From: Planctomycetaceae bacterium
Lineage (GTDB): Bacteria > Planctomycetota > Planctomycetia > Planctomycetales > Planctomycetaceae
Length of the DNA stretch: 64,000 nucleotides
Assembly: GCA_024742875.1 (NCBI GenBank)
Contig: JANSXP010000021.1
Span: 1-64,000 of the forward strand
Direction of reading: 5' to 3'
Positions 35,888 through 45,597 of the stretch are shown piece after piece; within the stretch, counting starts at the first letter, position 1, and each line of letters starts with the position of its first letter. The notes under the pieces were generated by a model. The model made no database searches. It was not told where the DNA came from and was given only the letters and a program-made list of their open reading frames with translations. Both the position numbers and the translations under genes were made by a program.

Positions 35888-38202
35888 TCAGTGAGTTCCT
35901 CGTGATCAAAAGAAGGGTTAACAGTCGTATCACGAACCTGCGGCAGTTCCGCCTGCCGGAAGCCGGGCAGTTCCGCGTTCAGTTTGGGACCTTGATAATC
36001 AACCAGTTCCCACGCTGCACGCGGATCCGCCGTGCCGCTCTGTGCCCCCCGAAAAACGGGTTTGGCCAGCAGCAGGGCGTCTAACAGGACAGATTCGGAA
36101 TTCAGTTCCGTGAATTGCCGCAGGGAACGATCGAAGTACACGACTGGATCAACGTCGGGCGGAACAATGGCCGGATTTCCTCGTTCCGGCAATAAAAACT
36201 CCACACGGATGGCCTCAGCCGACAACGTTTCCGGTGGCGCCACCCGGATCACGGCCGCCGAGGGCGCCAGCACCGATTCTCCACATCGCAAAGCGAGATT
36301 CACCCGCGAAGACGAATCACCTTTGGGCACCACGTCCCAGAACGCATGTCCGCCCACCTGCGTAACCCGAGACAACTCGCACCGCACGTCCTGCAGTTGC
36401 CGGGCATCCAGACGCAATGCGCCGCCATCCTGCCGGAACAGCACATTACTCAATTCCATGCGGCCAGGGGCCCCCTGCAGCCACAGGCCATAGCTGCTGC
36501 CGGAAAACTCTGAGTTGCGGACCGTCAGCACGCGGGTCTGCCCATCGCGGGGCGTCCAGACGACTCCCGCTTTGGCAAAGACCGTTTCAGGCGTGCCCAC
36601 GACGCAATCCTGGACAGACAGCATATGACTTGTGATTAACAAACCGCTGTCCGGAGGGGCGGACAGATCCTGGGCGACAACATGCACGCCACTGAGGACC
36701 ACATGGCTGGCGGTGACCTGCCAGCCTGTCGACGGGACCCGGACGACCGCCATCTCACGACCGTCCGCTTCGATGTGCATCACGCCGGCAAAGTCCAGTG
36801 CCGACGCCACGTAGATTCGTCCTGACTGAAGCAACACCACGCCGGCCAGATCCGGTTGTGGCAGCGGCAACACGGCGTGGGGATCGGCCGCGGGCGTTTC
36901 CGACTCGGCCGTGTGGTCCGTCGCGTGGTCTGTTTTGTGGCCCGTCTGGCCCTGGCGTGTGTCGGCGGCGGTGACGGGCGTTTCCCGTGACAGACTGAGC
37001 GTTTGCGGCACCAGTCCGCGGTACCACGCGTAGAAACCAAACAGGGGCAGCAGCAGACATCCGGCCAGCAGGCTTTGTGAAACGCGGCGACCAGAGGGCT
37101 TTGCTGAACGGGCCTGCTGTTGGTCAGGCAGCGTCTTCAGAACGGCGCGTACAGCCCGCGGCTGACTGCGCGATGGCCAGTTGGCACAGGCGGCGGCGAA
37201 CGACTCCGGTCGCAACTCCGCACTGCGACGCGTCATTGCATGAATCTGAGCGGCCAGCCATTCCGGACAGTCCGGAACAAGTTCTCGCAGCAAAGGCAGT
37301 TCGGCACTGCGTGCCTGATGCAGCATGGTAACGGGATCTGCCGAAAGAAACGGCGGGCGAGCCGTCAGCAGCTGCCACAGCAGGCAGCCCAAAGAATACA
37401 ATTCACTGCGGGCATCGACCGGTCGTCCGGCCCCCACGCGTTCAGGCGCCACGCCCTCCACATCACGCAGACGACGAATGGCGGCAATCGACACCGTGGG
37501 GCGCTGCAGCTGCTGCAAAAATGGGGACACGAGCACGGCCCGTCCATCCGCCTGCAGCCGCAGGTTCGCGGCCGTGATCTCCCCATGCAAAAAACGGGCC
37601 TCTTCCAATTGCCGCAATCCGGTCAGCAGTTGACGACCGATCTCGGCCGCCGCAGGCCACGGCAGTCGTCCACCCCGCACGAGCAGAGAATCGGCCGACC
37701 ATCCGGCCACAAACGCAGTCACCACCACCGCTCGACCGTTATCCAGTTCCAGCAGTCGGTCGGGCAGCGCTACACTGTCCGGTGCCAGTCCGGCGGGGAG
37801 TTCTTCCAGCAGACGCCGCAGACGAGTGCGGACACCCGAGCGGTCCTCAGCCGAGGGGTTCTGTCTGGAGAACGTGGCAGCAGGCGAGCTGTCACCCGAT
37901 TCCAACTCGTGGACAAATACGGTCGCCTGGCCAGCCCGGCCGATATAGGACGACGGTCCGCACTGATCCGTCAGCGTCACATCGCCGGCGACAATGGTGT
38001 GGTCCTGATGTTCCAGCAGTCGGTCGGCCTGCCACGGAGTGATCACCCGACGCTGGACGAGCGCATCCAGCCACACACTTTCGAACTCCGGCAGGCCCCG
38101 GTAAAGACGACGAATGGTGGGGGCACAGGCATCCAGATCGGACGCGTGGCACAGACGCAGTTCGTGCAGGCGGTCATAAAGTTGTGAGGGAAACGACGGC
38201 AT
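35884..38202 (-). CDS. Transmembrane pseudokinase with exported beta-helix domain
   Basis: The protein is 772 residues. Residues ~70-340 follow the Hanks-type Ser/Thr kinase plan (a GxAGQATVFVHE loop, VVVTAFVAGWSADSLL hinge, a catalytic-loop position reading FLHGEITAANLRL at 205-217, and the later SELYSLGCLLWQLLTARPPF). Catalytic residues are missing: HRDxKPxN is replaced by HGEITAAN with no Asp, and DFG is replaced by VSPF. A single TM (~377-396) is followed by a ~370-residue exported region with right-handed beta-helix character (VVLQSGRIYVASALDFAGVMHIE, HVVLSGVHVVAQDL, VLTVRNSEFSGSSYGLWLQG). Likely a signalling scaffold. It heads an operon with two membrane-protein genes. Confidence 0.82.
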   Translation of the reverse strand: MPSFPSQLYDRLHELRLCHASDLDACAPTIRRLYRGLPEFESVWLDALVQRRVITPWQADRLLEHQDHTIVAGDVTLTDQCGPSSYIGRAGQATVFVHELESGDSSPAATFSRQNPSAEDRSGVRTRLRRLLEELPAGLAPDSVALPDRLLELDNGRAVVVTAFVAGWSADSLLVRGGRLPWPAAAEIGRQLLTGLRQLEEARFLHGEITAANLRLQADGRAVLVSPFLQQLQRPTVSIAAIRRLRDVEGVAPERVGAGRPVDARSELYSLGCLLWQLLTARPPFLSADPVTMLHQARSAELPLLRELVPDCPEWLAAQIHAMTRRSAELRPESFAAACANWPSRSQPRAVRAVLKTLPDQQQARSAKPSGRRVSQSLLAGCLLLPLFGFYAWYRGLVPQTLSLSRETPVTAADTRQGQTGHKTDHATDHTAESETPAADPHAVLPLPQPDLAGVVLLQSGRIYVASALDFAGVMHIEADGREMAVVRVPSTGWQVTASHVVLSGVHVVAQDLSAPPDSGLLITSHMLSVQDCVVGTPETVFAKAGVVWTPRDGQTRVLTVRNSEFSGSSYGLWLQGAPGRMELSNVLFRQDGGALRLDARQLQDVRCELSRVTQVGGHAFWDVVPKGDSSSRVNLALRCGESVLAPSAAVIRVAPPETLSAEAIRVEFLLPERGNPAIVPPDVDPVVYFDRSLRQFTELNSESVLLDALLLAKPVFRGAQSGTADPRAAWELVDYQGPKLNAELPGFRQAELPQVRDTTVNPSFDHEELTE

Positions 38203-38323
38203 CCGTGCGTCATTCGCTGGGGAAACGGTCCGCGACAGACAGTCGGGTGATGAACGCCCGGAAGTGCAACGATGGGATGAGAAATGATCGCGTCATCGAC
38301 GCCTCAGCGTGGAACGCTCACGG

Positions 38324-38369
38324 CACCGCCATCAGACACCGCCATCAGACACCGCCATCAGACACCGCC
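38324..38369. repeat. Tandem repeat, 3.5 copies of a 13-bp unit
   Basis: CACCGCCATCAGA repeats perfectly at 38324, 38337 and 38350 with a partial copy to 38369, within the 432-bp divergent gap between the pseudokinase operon and the MoxR operon. Confidence 0.94.
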
Positions 38370-38497
38370 TCGCACCCTGTTGAGCAGAAAGCACGATCAA
38401 AACATGGTCCTCTCCGGGCGGCGCGGATTATCGGGCATTTGGCCTCCCCCAGCAAGTCTCGTTTGCCCCTCGAAAAATGATTCGCGACAGAATGCAA

Positions 38498-38523
38498 AAC
38501 GGGCCCCGTTATGGGCCCCCGTT
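38498..38523. other. Hairpin in the leader region of the MoxR operon
   Basis: AACGGGCCC (38498-38506) can pair with GGGCCC...GTT (38513-38523) with a 2-nt bulge and a 6-nt loop. No T-run follows on either strand, so I treat it as a leader structure 110 nt upstream of the MoxR ATG. Apart from this hairpin and the 13-bp array the 38203-38634 gap shows nothing I can name; a promoter was not identified. Confidence 0.4.
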
Positions 38524-38634
38524 CGGTGAAGACATATTACAGTCTATTTCCCCGGACCGTTGCGGGCGTTCGCTTCGCCGCGTGCCGTCTGCCACTGTCA
38601 CCCTGCCCAATCGCCTCCGCTCTGAGGACCATCC

Positions 38635-39663
38635 ATGTCTGACGCCTCCGCCACTCCGTCCGAAGACCATCAGGCCCGCGCAAAACGTCTGGTGTCCGCC
38701 TGCCAGTCGATCCGCGAACAGGTGGGTCGCATCGTGGTCGGTCAGGAAGATGTGGTCGAGCAGCTGCTGATCGCCATTCTGGCCAAAGGACACTGCCTGC
38801 TGGAAGGAGTACCAGGACTGGCCAAGACCCTGATGATTCGCACGCTGGCCGAGACCATGAACCTGAATTTCAGCCGCATTCAGTTCACCCCCGACCTGAT
38901 GCCGGCCGACATCACCGGCACCGACATCATTCAGGAGAACAAAGAAACGGGGCACCGCGACCTGGTCTTCGACAAAGGGCCCATCTTCACCAACATGCTG
39001 CTGGCCGACGAAATCAATCGCACGCCGCCGAAGACGCAGGCCGCCCTGCTGGAAGCCATGCAGGAACAGGAAGTGACGGTTGGTGGCACCACCTACAAAC
39101 TGGATGCGCCGTTTTTTGTGCTGGCCACGCAAAACCCGATCGAACAGGAAGGCACCTATCCGCTGCCGGAAGCCCAGCGTGACCGCTTCTTATTCAACGT
39201 GATTGTCAACTATCCGTCACGCGATCAGGAAGCCGACATCATCGACCGCACGACGTCCACAGTGTCTGCCGCCGTGGAAGCGGTGGTGTCAGGTGCAGAC
39301 ATCGTCGAGTGTCAGGAAACCGTGCGACTGGTGCCGCTGCCGGATCATGTGCGCAGCTTCGTGCTGGACCTTGTGCGTTCTGCCCGACCGGCCGATCCGG
39401 ATTGTGCCGCCTGGGTCCGCGAAATGATCGACTGGGGGCCTGGCCCTCGCGCGTGTCAGCAGCTGGTTCTGGCCGCCAAGGCGCGGGCGATCATGAACGG
39501 CCGCTTCCACGTCACGCGAGATGATGTGGAAGCGCTGGCCTATCCGGTTTTGCGACACCGCATCGTGCCCACCTTTAACGCCGAAGCCGAAGGGGTCACC
39601 GTTGATCAGCTGATCAAACGCCTGCTGGCCGACATCCCCGCCACCGCCGGACAGCTGGTCTGA
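38635..39663 (+). CDS. MoxR-family AAA+ ATPase
   Basis: The protein is 342 residues. The Walker A region reads [17 protein letters not shown], then the MoxR signature [14 protein letters not shown], Walker [26 protein letters not shown], the [20 protein letters not shown] sensor I region and a C-terminal lid. MoxR ATPases act as chaperones in metal insertion or assembly of membrane-bound VWA complexes. GAGGA at 38622-38627 precedes the ATG. It is the first gene of a six-gene plus-strand operon; the next gene (DUF58) starts 64 nt later. Confidence 0.95.
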   Translation: MSDASATPSEDHQARAKRLVSACQSIREQVGRIVVGQEDVVEQLLIAILAKGHCLLEGVPGLAKTLMIRTLAETMNLNFSRIQFTPDLMPADITGTDIIQENKETGHRDLVFDKGPIFTNMLLADEINRTPPKTQAALLEAMQEQEVTVGGTTYKLDAPFFVLATQNPIEQEGTYPLPEAQRDRFLFNVIVNYPSRDQEADIIDRTTSTVSAAVEAVVSGADIVECQETVRLVPLPDHVRSFVLDLVRSARPADPDCAAWVREMIDWGPGPRACQQLVLAAKARAIMNGRFHVTRDDVEALAYPVLRHRIVPTFNAEAEGVTVDQLIKRLLADIPATAGQLV

Positions 39664-39727
39664 TCGCGGCCACTGTTGGTGCCTGCCTGTTGCTCCTCCT
39701 CCCGCCCTGATTCCACAAAGCCGCCCC

Positions 39728-40630
39728 ATGCCCCGCGTTCATGATGTTCTGACATCAGGCGATCTGAACAAGTTTGCCAGCCTGCAGGTGTTTGCCCGAC
39801 AGGTCGTGGAAGGATTCTGCTCGGGACTGCATAAGTCGCCGCACAAGGGTTTTTCTGTCGAGTTTAAAGAACATCGGCAGTACGTCGCCGGCGACGACAT
39901 TCGCGATATCGACTGGAAGCTGTTTGGCAAGACCGACCGTCTGTTCATCCGCGAGTATGAAGAAGAGACCAACCTTCGCTGCACGGTCCTGCTGGATTCC
40001 AGCGGCTCCATGGGATACCGCGGCTCACGCAGTTCGCTCTCCAAACACGATTACGCCGTGCGTCTGGCCGCCTGCCTGTCGTATCTGATGCTGCAACAGC
40101 AGGACAGTGTGGGCCTGGTGAACTTTGACGATCAGGTCCGCAGCTATCTGCCGCCGCGCAGCCGCCCGCGACATCTCCAGTCGATCGTGGATTCGCTGCA
40201 CGAACAGACGCCCGGCGCAGAAACCGAACTGGCGGCCGTGTTTCACGAAATGGTCCAGAAGATCCAGCGACGAGGCCTGCTGGTCATCATCTCGGATCTG
40301 TTCGGTGATGTGGACCAGCTCATGAAAGCGCTGGCCCATTTCCGTCACGCGCATCATGAGATCATGGTCTTTCAAATCTGGGATCCGGACGAAATCGACT
40401 TCCCATTTCGTCAGTGGACTCAGTTCGCCTCTCTGGAACAGGCCGACCATCAGCATCTGGTGGATCCCTCTCAGATACGCGCCGCCTACCTGCAGCGTCT
40501 GGAGCAGTTCCGGGAGCAGCTGTCACGCGGCTGTCGACGGCACCGCATCAACCTGGTCCCCATGATGACGGACCAGCCGTATGCGGACGCACTGGCCAGC
40601 TATCTGGCCCATCGACGGAGAGCACGCTGA
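39728..40630 (+). CDS. DUF58 protein with VWA-like domain
   Basis: The protein is 300 residues. The DUF58 core has the signature [28 protein letters not shown] (residues ~37-64), followed by a VWA-type fold with the MIDAS motif [12 protein letters not shown] and a later [13 protein letters not shown]58 genes almost always follow MoxR; the pair is thought to build VWA-ring assemblies. There is no TM segment, so it is probably a cytoplasmic, membrane-associated partner of the VWA proteins downstream. Its stop overlaps the next ATG by 1 nt (40628-40632). Confidence 0.93.
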   Translation: MPRVHDVLTSGDLNKFASLQVFARQVVEGFCSGLHKSPHKGFSVEFKEHRQYVAGDDIRDIDWKLFGKTDRLFIREYEEETNLRCTVLLDSSGSMGYRGSRSSLSKHDYAVRLAACLSYLMLQQQDSVGLVNFDDQVRSYLPPRSRPRHLQSIVDSLHEQTPGAETELAAVFHEMVQKIQRRGLLVIISDLFGDVDQLMKALAHFRHAHHEIMVFQIWDPDEIDFPFRQWTQFASLEQADHQHLVDPSQIRAAYLQRLEQFREQLSRGCRRHRINLVPMMTDQPYADALASYLAHRRRAR

Positions 40631-42873
40631 TGGGATTCAATCTGCTCAATACCCCACTGGCCTGGGGCGCACTGGCGTTTTGCGTGCCGCTGATTCTGCA
40701 TATTCTCAACCGCAGCCGTTTTCGACGCGTCGAATGGGGCGCCATGCACCTGCTGGATTCGGTGGTGAAGGTCAATCACCGTCGCTTTCAGCTGGAGCAA
40801 CTGTTGCTGCTTTTGGTGCGCTGCCTGATCCCCGCCATTCTGGCCTTCACCCTGGCGCGACCGGTCCTCACAGGCGCAGCAGCGCCGGCTGGAAACACGC
40901 CCACATCGCTGGTGGTTGTGCTGGACAACAGCTACTCGATGCAGGCCACTGACGAAACCGGCAGCCGCTACAAGGCGGCCGTCTCGGCAGCCACAGACAT
41001 CATCGCCGCCCTGCCGCGTGGCTCGGACGTGTCTGTAATTGCAGCGGGCGGCGCCGCGCACAGTCTGCTCGACACCCCCGTGTTCGATACCGAAGCGGTC
41101 TGCCGCAAACTCAGAGCGTCAGACGCCACTCTCGGCGCCGGTCAGTTTCGCGACTCGCTGACCGCCGCGCTGACCACGCTGGCCGGCATGAACAACACAC
41201 GACGCGAACTGGTCGTCATCAGCGACTTTCAGTCGGCCGACTGGGCGGACAGCACGCTCGCGGACGACATTTCCCGCCAGGCGTCCGCACTATCCTTTCA
41301 GCCGGAACTGACCCTCCTTTCCGTCGCCAGTGACGTGGCCGAAAATATGGCGGTCGAGTCTATTCGCCTTCCTGCCGTCCCCGTCGGCAAAGGCCAGCCA
41401 TTCCTCGTCCGCGCAGAATTGCGTAACCGCAGCACAACCTCCGGTCAGGTGACAGCGCGTGCCTTCGTGGAGATCGACGGCGACACCCAATCCGTCACGG
41501 ACGTCGTCCTTGCGTCTGACTCAACGTCGCAGGTGACGTTTCCCGTCCAGATTGAAGAGCCAGGCTCTCACATCGTCACCGTGCGTCTGGACGTCGACGA
41601 CAGCCTGCCGGCAGATAACCAGTCCAGTGTGGCCATTAACATTCGCGACAGCCTGGACGTTCTGCTCGTTGACGGGGACCCTTCCGCCGAGCCGCTGCAG
41701 AGCGAGACCGATTTTCTGTCCATTGCCCTGACCCCCTTTCATTTTGGCGGTCTGAAACTTTCCGATTTGATCGCCACCCGGACCGTTGCCGCCGACGGCA
41801 GTCTCAAATCACAGTTTGAACAAACGCCTGCCGCCATTGTGCTGGCCAACGTGCCGCGACTCACGGAGGCCCAGGCCAACGAACTGCAGCGGTACGTTGA
41901 ATCCGGCGGCGCTGTCCTGATCACGTGTGGCAGCCGCATGGACGTGCCGTGGTACAACACCCGGCTGTTTGACAACCGCAGCCTGCTGCCTGCACGTCTG
42001 GGCGCGCTGAAGACCATCGACAGTGATCAGGACGGGGTTCACCTCCAGGCCCAGCGATTCGATCACCCGGCCCTGGACTATTTCAACGACCCCGCACACG
42101 GCGATCTGACCGCGGCCGAATTCCGCAAATGGTTTCAGCTGGCGACCGCTTCCGATGCCTCGACCGGCCTCGACACCGGGGCCACTTATCTGCCAACCCG
42201 CCTGGCTGACAGCCGCCAGGACGATCCGCGGGCGCAAGCCAGCGTACTGGCGCGACTGGCCACCGGCGACGCCCTGCTGCTGGAACGGCGCTGCGGAAAG
42301 GGTGTGGTGCTGATGCTCACCACCTCGTGTGATGACGACTGGAATGACCTGCCACTGCAGCCGTCGTTTGTGCCGCTGATGCAGCAGCTGGTGGCCACCA
42401 TGGCCACACGACTGTCACCGCAGATCAATCTGCAGACTGGCGAAGCGGCCGTGTGCTTTTATCCCGCCACGGCAGAAGACACAGCGGACAGCATTGCGCT
42501 CACGCTCACAAGGCCGGACGGCAGCCGCCAGCCGGTGACCGGCGAGCGCCAGGGAGATCGTTATGTGCTGAACTACGGCGACACACTGCAGCCGGGCGTT
42601 TACAGACTCACGGCCGCCGATCTGCCCACGGAGCACTTCGTCACCACCACCTCACGCGCAGAATCCAGCCTGTCAGGGCTGACAACCGAAGAGCTCGACT
42701 CCCTGGCCGGCGGAATGAATGCGGGCATCGTGAGCGATGCGACCGCCTACCTGAAGCAGGATCGCCTCCGTCGCAACGGCTGGGAAGTGTGGAAGATCGC
42801 GCTGGCGATCCTGCTCGTATTTCTGTTTCTGGAGCTGTTACTGCAGCAGAAATTCGCGGGGGTACGCTCATGA
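40630..42873 (+). CDS. BatA-type membrane protein with VWA domain (MoxR operon)
   Basis: The protein is 747 residues. The BatA N-terminus (NTPLAWGALAFCVPLILHILNRSRF, VEWGAMHLL) has two TM helices, a VWA domain with an intact MIDAS (VVVLDNSYSM), a long extracytoplasmic part with Ig-like and glutamine-amidotransferase-like stretches, and a C-terminal TM (IALAILLVFLFLELLLQQ). It begins at the overlapping TGATG after DUF58 and ends in an ATGA overlap with the next gene. It is a paralogue of the lone VWA gene at 28548-30806. Confidence 0.92.
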   Translation: MGFNLLNTPLAWGALAFCVPLILHILNRSRFRRVEWGAMHLLDSVVKVNHRRFQLEQLLLLLVRCLIPAILAFTLARPVLTGAAAPAGNTPTSLVVVLDNSYSMQATDETGSRYKAAVSAATDIIAALPRGSDVSVIAAGGAAHSLLDTPVFDTEAVCRKLRASDATLGAGQFRDSLTAALTTLAGMNNTRRELVVISDFQSADWADSTLADDISRQASALSFQPELTLLSVASDVAENMAVESIRLPAVPVGKGQPFLVRAELRNRSTTSGQVTARAFVEIDGDTQSVTDVVLASDSTSQVTFPVQIEEPGSHIVTVRLDVDDSLPADNQSSVAINIRDSLDVLLVDGDPSAEPLQSETDFLSIALTPFHFGGLKLSDLIATRTVAADGSLKSQFEQTPAAIVLANVPRLTEAQANELQRYVESGGAVLITCGSRMDVPWYNTRLFDNRSLLPARLGALKTIDSDQDGVHLQAQRFDHPALDYFNDPAHGDLTAAEFRKWFQLATASDASTGLDTGATYLPTRLADSRQDDPRAQASVLARLATGDALLLERRCGKGVVLMLTTSCDDDWNDLPLQPSFVPLMQQLVATMATRLSPQINLQTGEAAVCFYPATAEDTADSIALTLTRPDGSRQPVTGERQGDRYVLNYGDTLQPGVYRLTAADLPTEHFVTTTSRAESSLSGLTTEELDSLAGGMNAGIVSDATAYLKQDRLRRNGWEVWKIALAILLVFLFLELLLQQKFAGVRS

Positions 42874-45584
42874 CGACGCTGCGTTTTGCGGGTGAGCTGC
42901 CGCTGATTCCCGGATTGCTGCTGGCGATAATCGTCGCCATCATGGCGTGGCGATTTTATCGACGGGAAAGTCGAGAACTGTCTCCAGCGATGCGGTGGCT
43001 GCTTCCAGGTCTGCGGGCCTCCGCGTTTCTGCTGGGAATCTTGATTCTCACCGGACCGGTTCTCCATCATCGCACCACGCTGGGCGAACCGGGCCGCGTC
43101 AAAGTCTACGTGGACGGCTCACAGAGCATGGGACTGGAAGACCGGCATCTGTCGCTGGATCGCAAACTGCGGATTGCCCGGCAACAGGGCTGGCTGGACG
43201 AAGGGCGTATCGACTTTTCACTGGCCGACACCGCTGACAGCCTGCAGCGACTGCACACCGAATGGAATCGCCAGACAGCCGAGTCCACACAGGCTCCCAA
43301 AGCCGCAGAAGAACTACTGGCCGCGCTGCAACAACTCGATACAACGGCCGTTACGACCGCCGATCCAGTCGCAGCCGTACGCCAGCAGCTGCAGCCGCTC
43401 TCCGAGGGCATCGTCGACACCGACGCAATCTCTCAGGTGAGCAGGTCACTGCAGGTTCTGATCAACACTGTCCGCAGCGAATTTGCCACGTCTGTGCAGC
43501 AGCGGCTGGCTGCCGACAGCGGTGCCATTGCGACATCACTGGATCTGTTTGACCAGTCGTCTCGCTGGCAGCGACTGCAGCGGGGACTGCAGTCAGCCGA
43601 AACTTCGCTCATTGCACAGCTGCGAGAGCACCATGACGTGGAAGTGATCACGCTGGCCGGTCACGAGGCACTGACCCAGGTGCTGCCACCAGCCGATGCC
43701 GTCGCCGGGAGCCAGTCGGATGCGACTCCGGAGATTCCCAACGCACCGCTAACTGACCTGACCAGTGGTTTGGCGTCGCAGCACACGGCGGTGCCGCAGG
43801 ACACACGGCAGGCGGGGCGGTCTGCCGTCGTCCTGCTCACTGACGGACGGCACAATTCGGGCCCCTCACCCCTTGAGACGGCGCAGCTGATGGGCGCCGC
43901 GGGGACCCCGTTTTTCCCCGTATCGTTCGGTGCAGCCACGGCTCCGGGCGACCTGGTGCTCAAGTCCGCTCAGCATGCGGAATCCGTGTTCGCTGCCGAC
44001 ACACTGGCCGGCACACTGTTCTTTGACGACACCATGCCGCCCGGTCAGCCGATCACCGTTCGCATTCGTCAGCGGCAGGAAGTGGTCTGGGAGCAGTCAT
44101 TGAACACCACCGGGCAAGGATCGCGCAGTCTGCCGTTTCAGTTCGCCGTGCAGCCGCTCGTTGATGCGTCCGGTCAGTGGCAGTCGGCCTCAGACGACGT
44201 CCGCCAGCACAGTCTGCCTGTGGACCTGACGGCAGAAATCCTGCCCCTTCTGGAAGAAGCCGAGTCAGCCAATAACACCACCGCGCTGCGTGTGGCAGTG
44301 GTCACGCAGCCTTCCAGAATTCTCCTGCTCGACGGCCGGTCTCGCTGGGAGACACGCTATCTGCGAAACGCCTTTGAACGCGATTCACAGTGGAAGGTGA
44401 ATGTGATCGTGGCGGGTCCCGGAACAGACACGCCCGAACTTCCGCGCGGCGACCAGCCAGGCCAGTTTCCTGCCACCAAAGAGAGCCTGCTGGATTTCGA
44501 TCTGATTATCCTGGGCGAACTGACGGCCAGTCTGCTGGCCGAACACGAGTACACCTGGATTCGCGAGTTTGTGCAGCAGCGGGGCGGTGGGCTGATTCTG
44601 GTGGACGGCAGTCGTCAGCGCCTGCGGGAACAAACGGCCGCCGGGCTGCTGGACCTGATCCCCGTGGAATGGACGCAGACGGCCAGCGAACGCGTCTCAA
44701 AGGCGCTGCAGCTGACAGCCGCCGGTCGCGGTCAGCCCGAACTGCTGCTGGCGGCCGCCGATGGCAATGAGCAACTGTGGTCACAGCTGCCACCACCGCG
44801 ACGCGTCATTCCTGTCACTCCGCTGGCCGACGCACAGGTGCTGGTGGAAGCGGCCTACGCGGACGACACCCGCCTGCCGGCGCTGATCACCCGGCAGTCC
44901 GGCGGAGGCCGTGTGCTGTACTTTGCCTGGGATGAAACCTGGCGATGGCGTTACAAGAACGCGGACACTTACCATCAGCGTTTCTGGAATCAGGTGGCCC
45001 GTTTTGTTATGCCGGAGCCCTTCGCCGCCAGTGACGACTATGTGTCGCTTGATGCCGGCAGCGTGGCTTACGACTTTGGTGATCGCGCCCAGATCCGCGT
45101 GCAGCTGCGGGGAGCTGACGGCCGACCCGCGACAGACGCGACGGTGGACGCTCTGCTGCTGCAGGGCGGAGACGTGATTTCCACCGTCAGTCTGACGGCC
45201 GATGAAAATGTGCCCGGGCGCTATCGGGGCACCTCAGGCGAACTGCTGCAGTCCGGCCTGTATGAAGTCAGCGTGCGAGCGTCCGGCTACAGCAGCGATG
45301 CATTGAAGGCCCGCGCGTCATTCACCGTGCGGGCGGCCACATCAACCGAACTGACGGAAACATCGTGCAACGAGAGCCTGCTGCAGCAGATCGCGGTCGC
45401 ATCCGGCGGAAGTTATCTGCGTGAAGAACAATTGAATCAGCTGCCCGCGCTGCTGCAGCCGCTCAGCGGCGGCCGGATCATCGAATCCGACACAGTGCTG
45501 TGGCAAAGCTACTGGTGGTTTTCGGCCATTTTGCTGTTATTGACGGCCGAATGGTGGCTCCGCAAACGCGTCGGACTGCTGTAG
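42870..45584 (+). CDS. Large membrane protein with VWA and glutamine-amidotransferase-like regions
   Basis: The protein is 904 residues, starting at the ATGA overlap (42870-42873). Two N-terminal TM helices lie at ~12-32 and ~48-68. A VWA-type strand carries VKVYVDGSQSMGLED (DxSxS). Then comes a helical insertion of ~150 residues, a second part of the VWA fold (SAVVLLTDGRHN, GTPFFPVSFG), Ig-like strands, and a glutamine-amidotransferase-like domain (RILLLDGRSRWETRYLRNAFERD, LIILGELTASLLAEHEYTWI, GGGLILVDGSRQ). A C-terminal TM ends it (SYWWFSAILLLLTAEWWLRKR). No catalytic triad is evident in the amidotransferase-like part. Role in the MoxR complex inferred from operon position. Confidence 0.88.
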   Translation: MTTLRFAGELPLIPGLLLAIIVAIMAWRFYRRESRELSPAMRWLLPGLRASAFLLGILILTGPVLHHRTTLGEPGRVKVYVDGSQSMGLEDRHLSLDRKLRIARQQGWLDEGRIDFSLADTADSLQRLHTEWNRQTAESTQAPKAAEELLAALQQLDTTAVTTADPVAAVRQQLQPLSEGIVDTDAISQVSRSLQVLINTVRSEFATSVQQRLAADSGAIATSLDLFDQSSRWQRLQRGLQSAETSLIAQLREHHDVEVITLAGHEALTQVLPPADAVAGSQSDATPEIPNAPLTDLTSGLASQHTAVPQDTRQAGRSAVVLLTDGRHNSGPSPLETAQLMGAAGTPFFPVSFGAATAPGDLVLKSAQHAESVFAADTLAGTLFFDDTMPPGQPITVRIRQRQEVVWEQSLNTTGQGSRSLPFQFAVQPLVDASGQWQSASDDVRQHSLPVDLTAEILPLLEEAESANNTTALRVAVVTQPSRILLLDGRSRWETRYLRNAFERDSQWKVNVIVAGPGTDTPELPRGDQPGQFPATKESLLDFDLIILGELTASLLAEHEYTWIREFVQQRGGGLILVDGSRQRLREQTAAGLLDLIPVEWTQTASERVSKALQLTAAGRGQPELLLAAADGNEQLWSQLPPPRRVIPVTPLADAQVLVEAAYADDTRLPALITRQSGGGRVLYFAWDETWRWRYKNADTYHQRFWNQVARFVMPEPFAASDDYVSLDAGSVAYDFGDRAQIRVQLRGADGRPATDATVDALLLQGGDVISTVSLTADENVPGRYRGTSGELLQSGLYEVSVRASGYSSDALKARASFTVRAATSTELTETSCNESLLQQIAVASGGSYLREEQLNQLPALLQPLSGGRIIESDTVLWQSYWWFSAILLLLTAEWWLRKRVGLL

Positions 45585-45597
45585 GAGAATCAATCGC

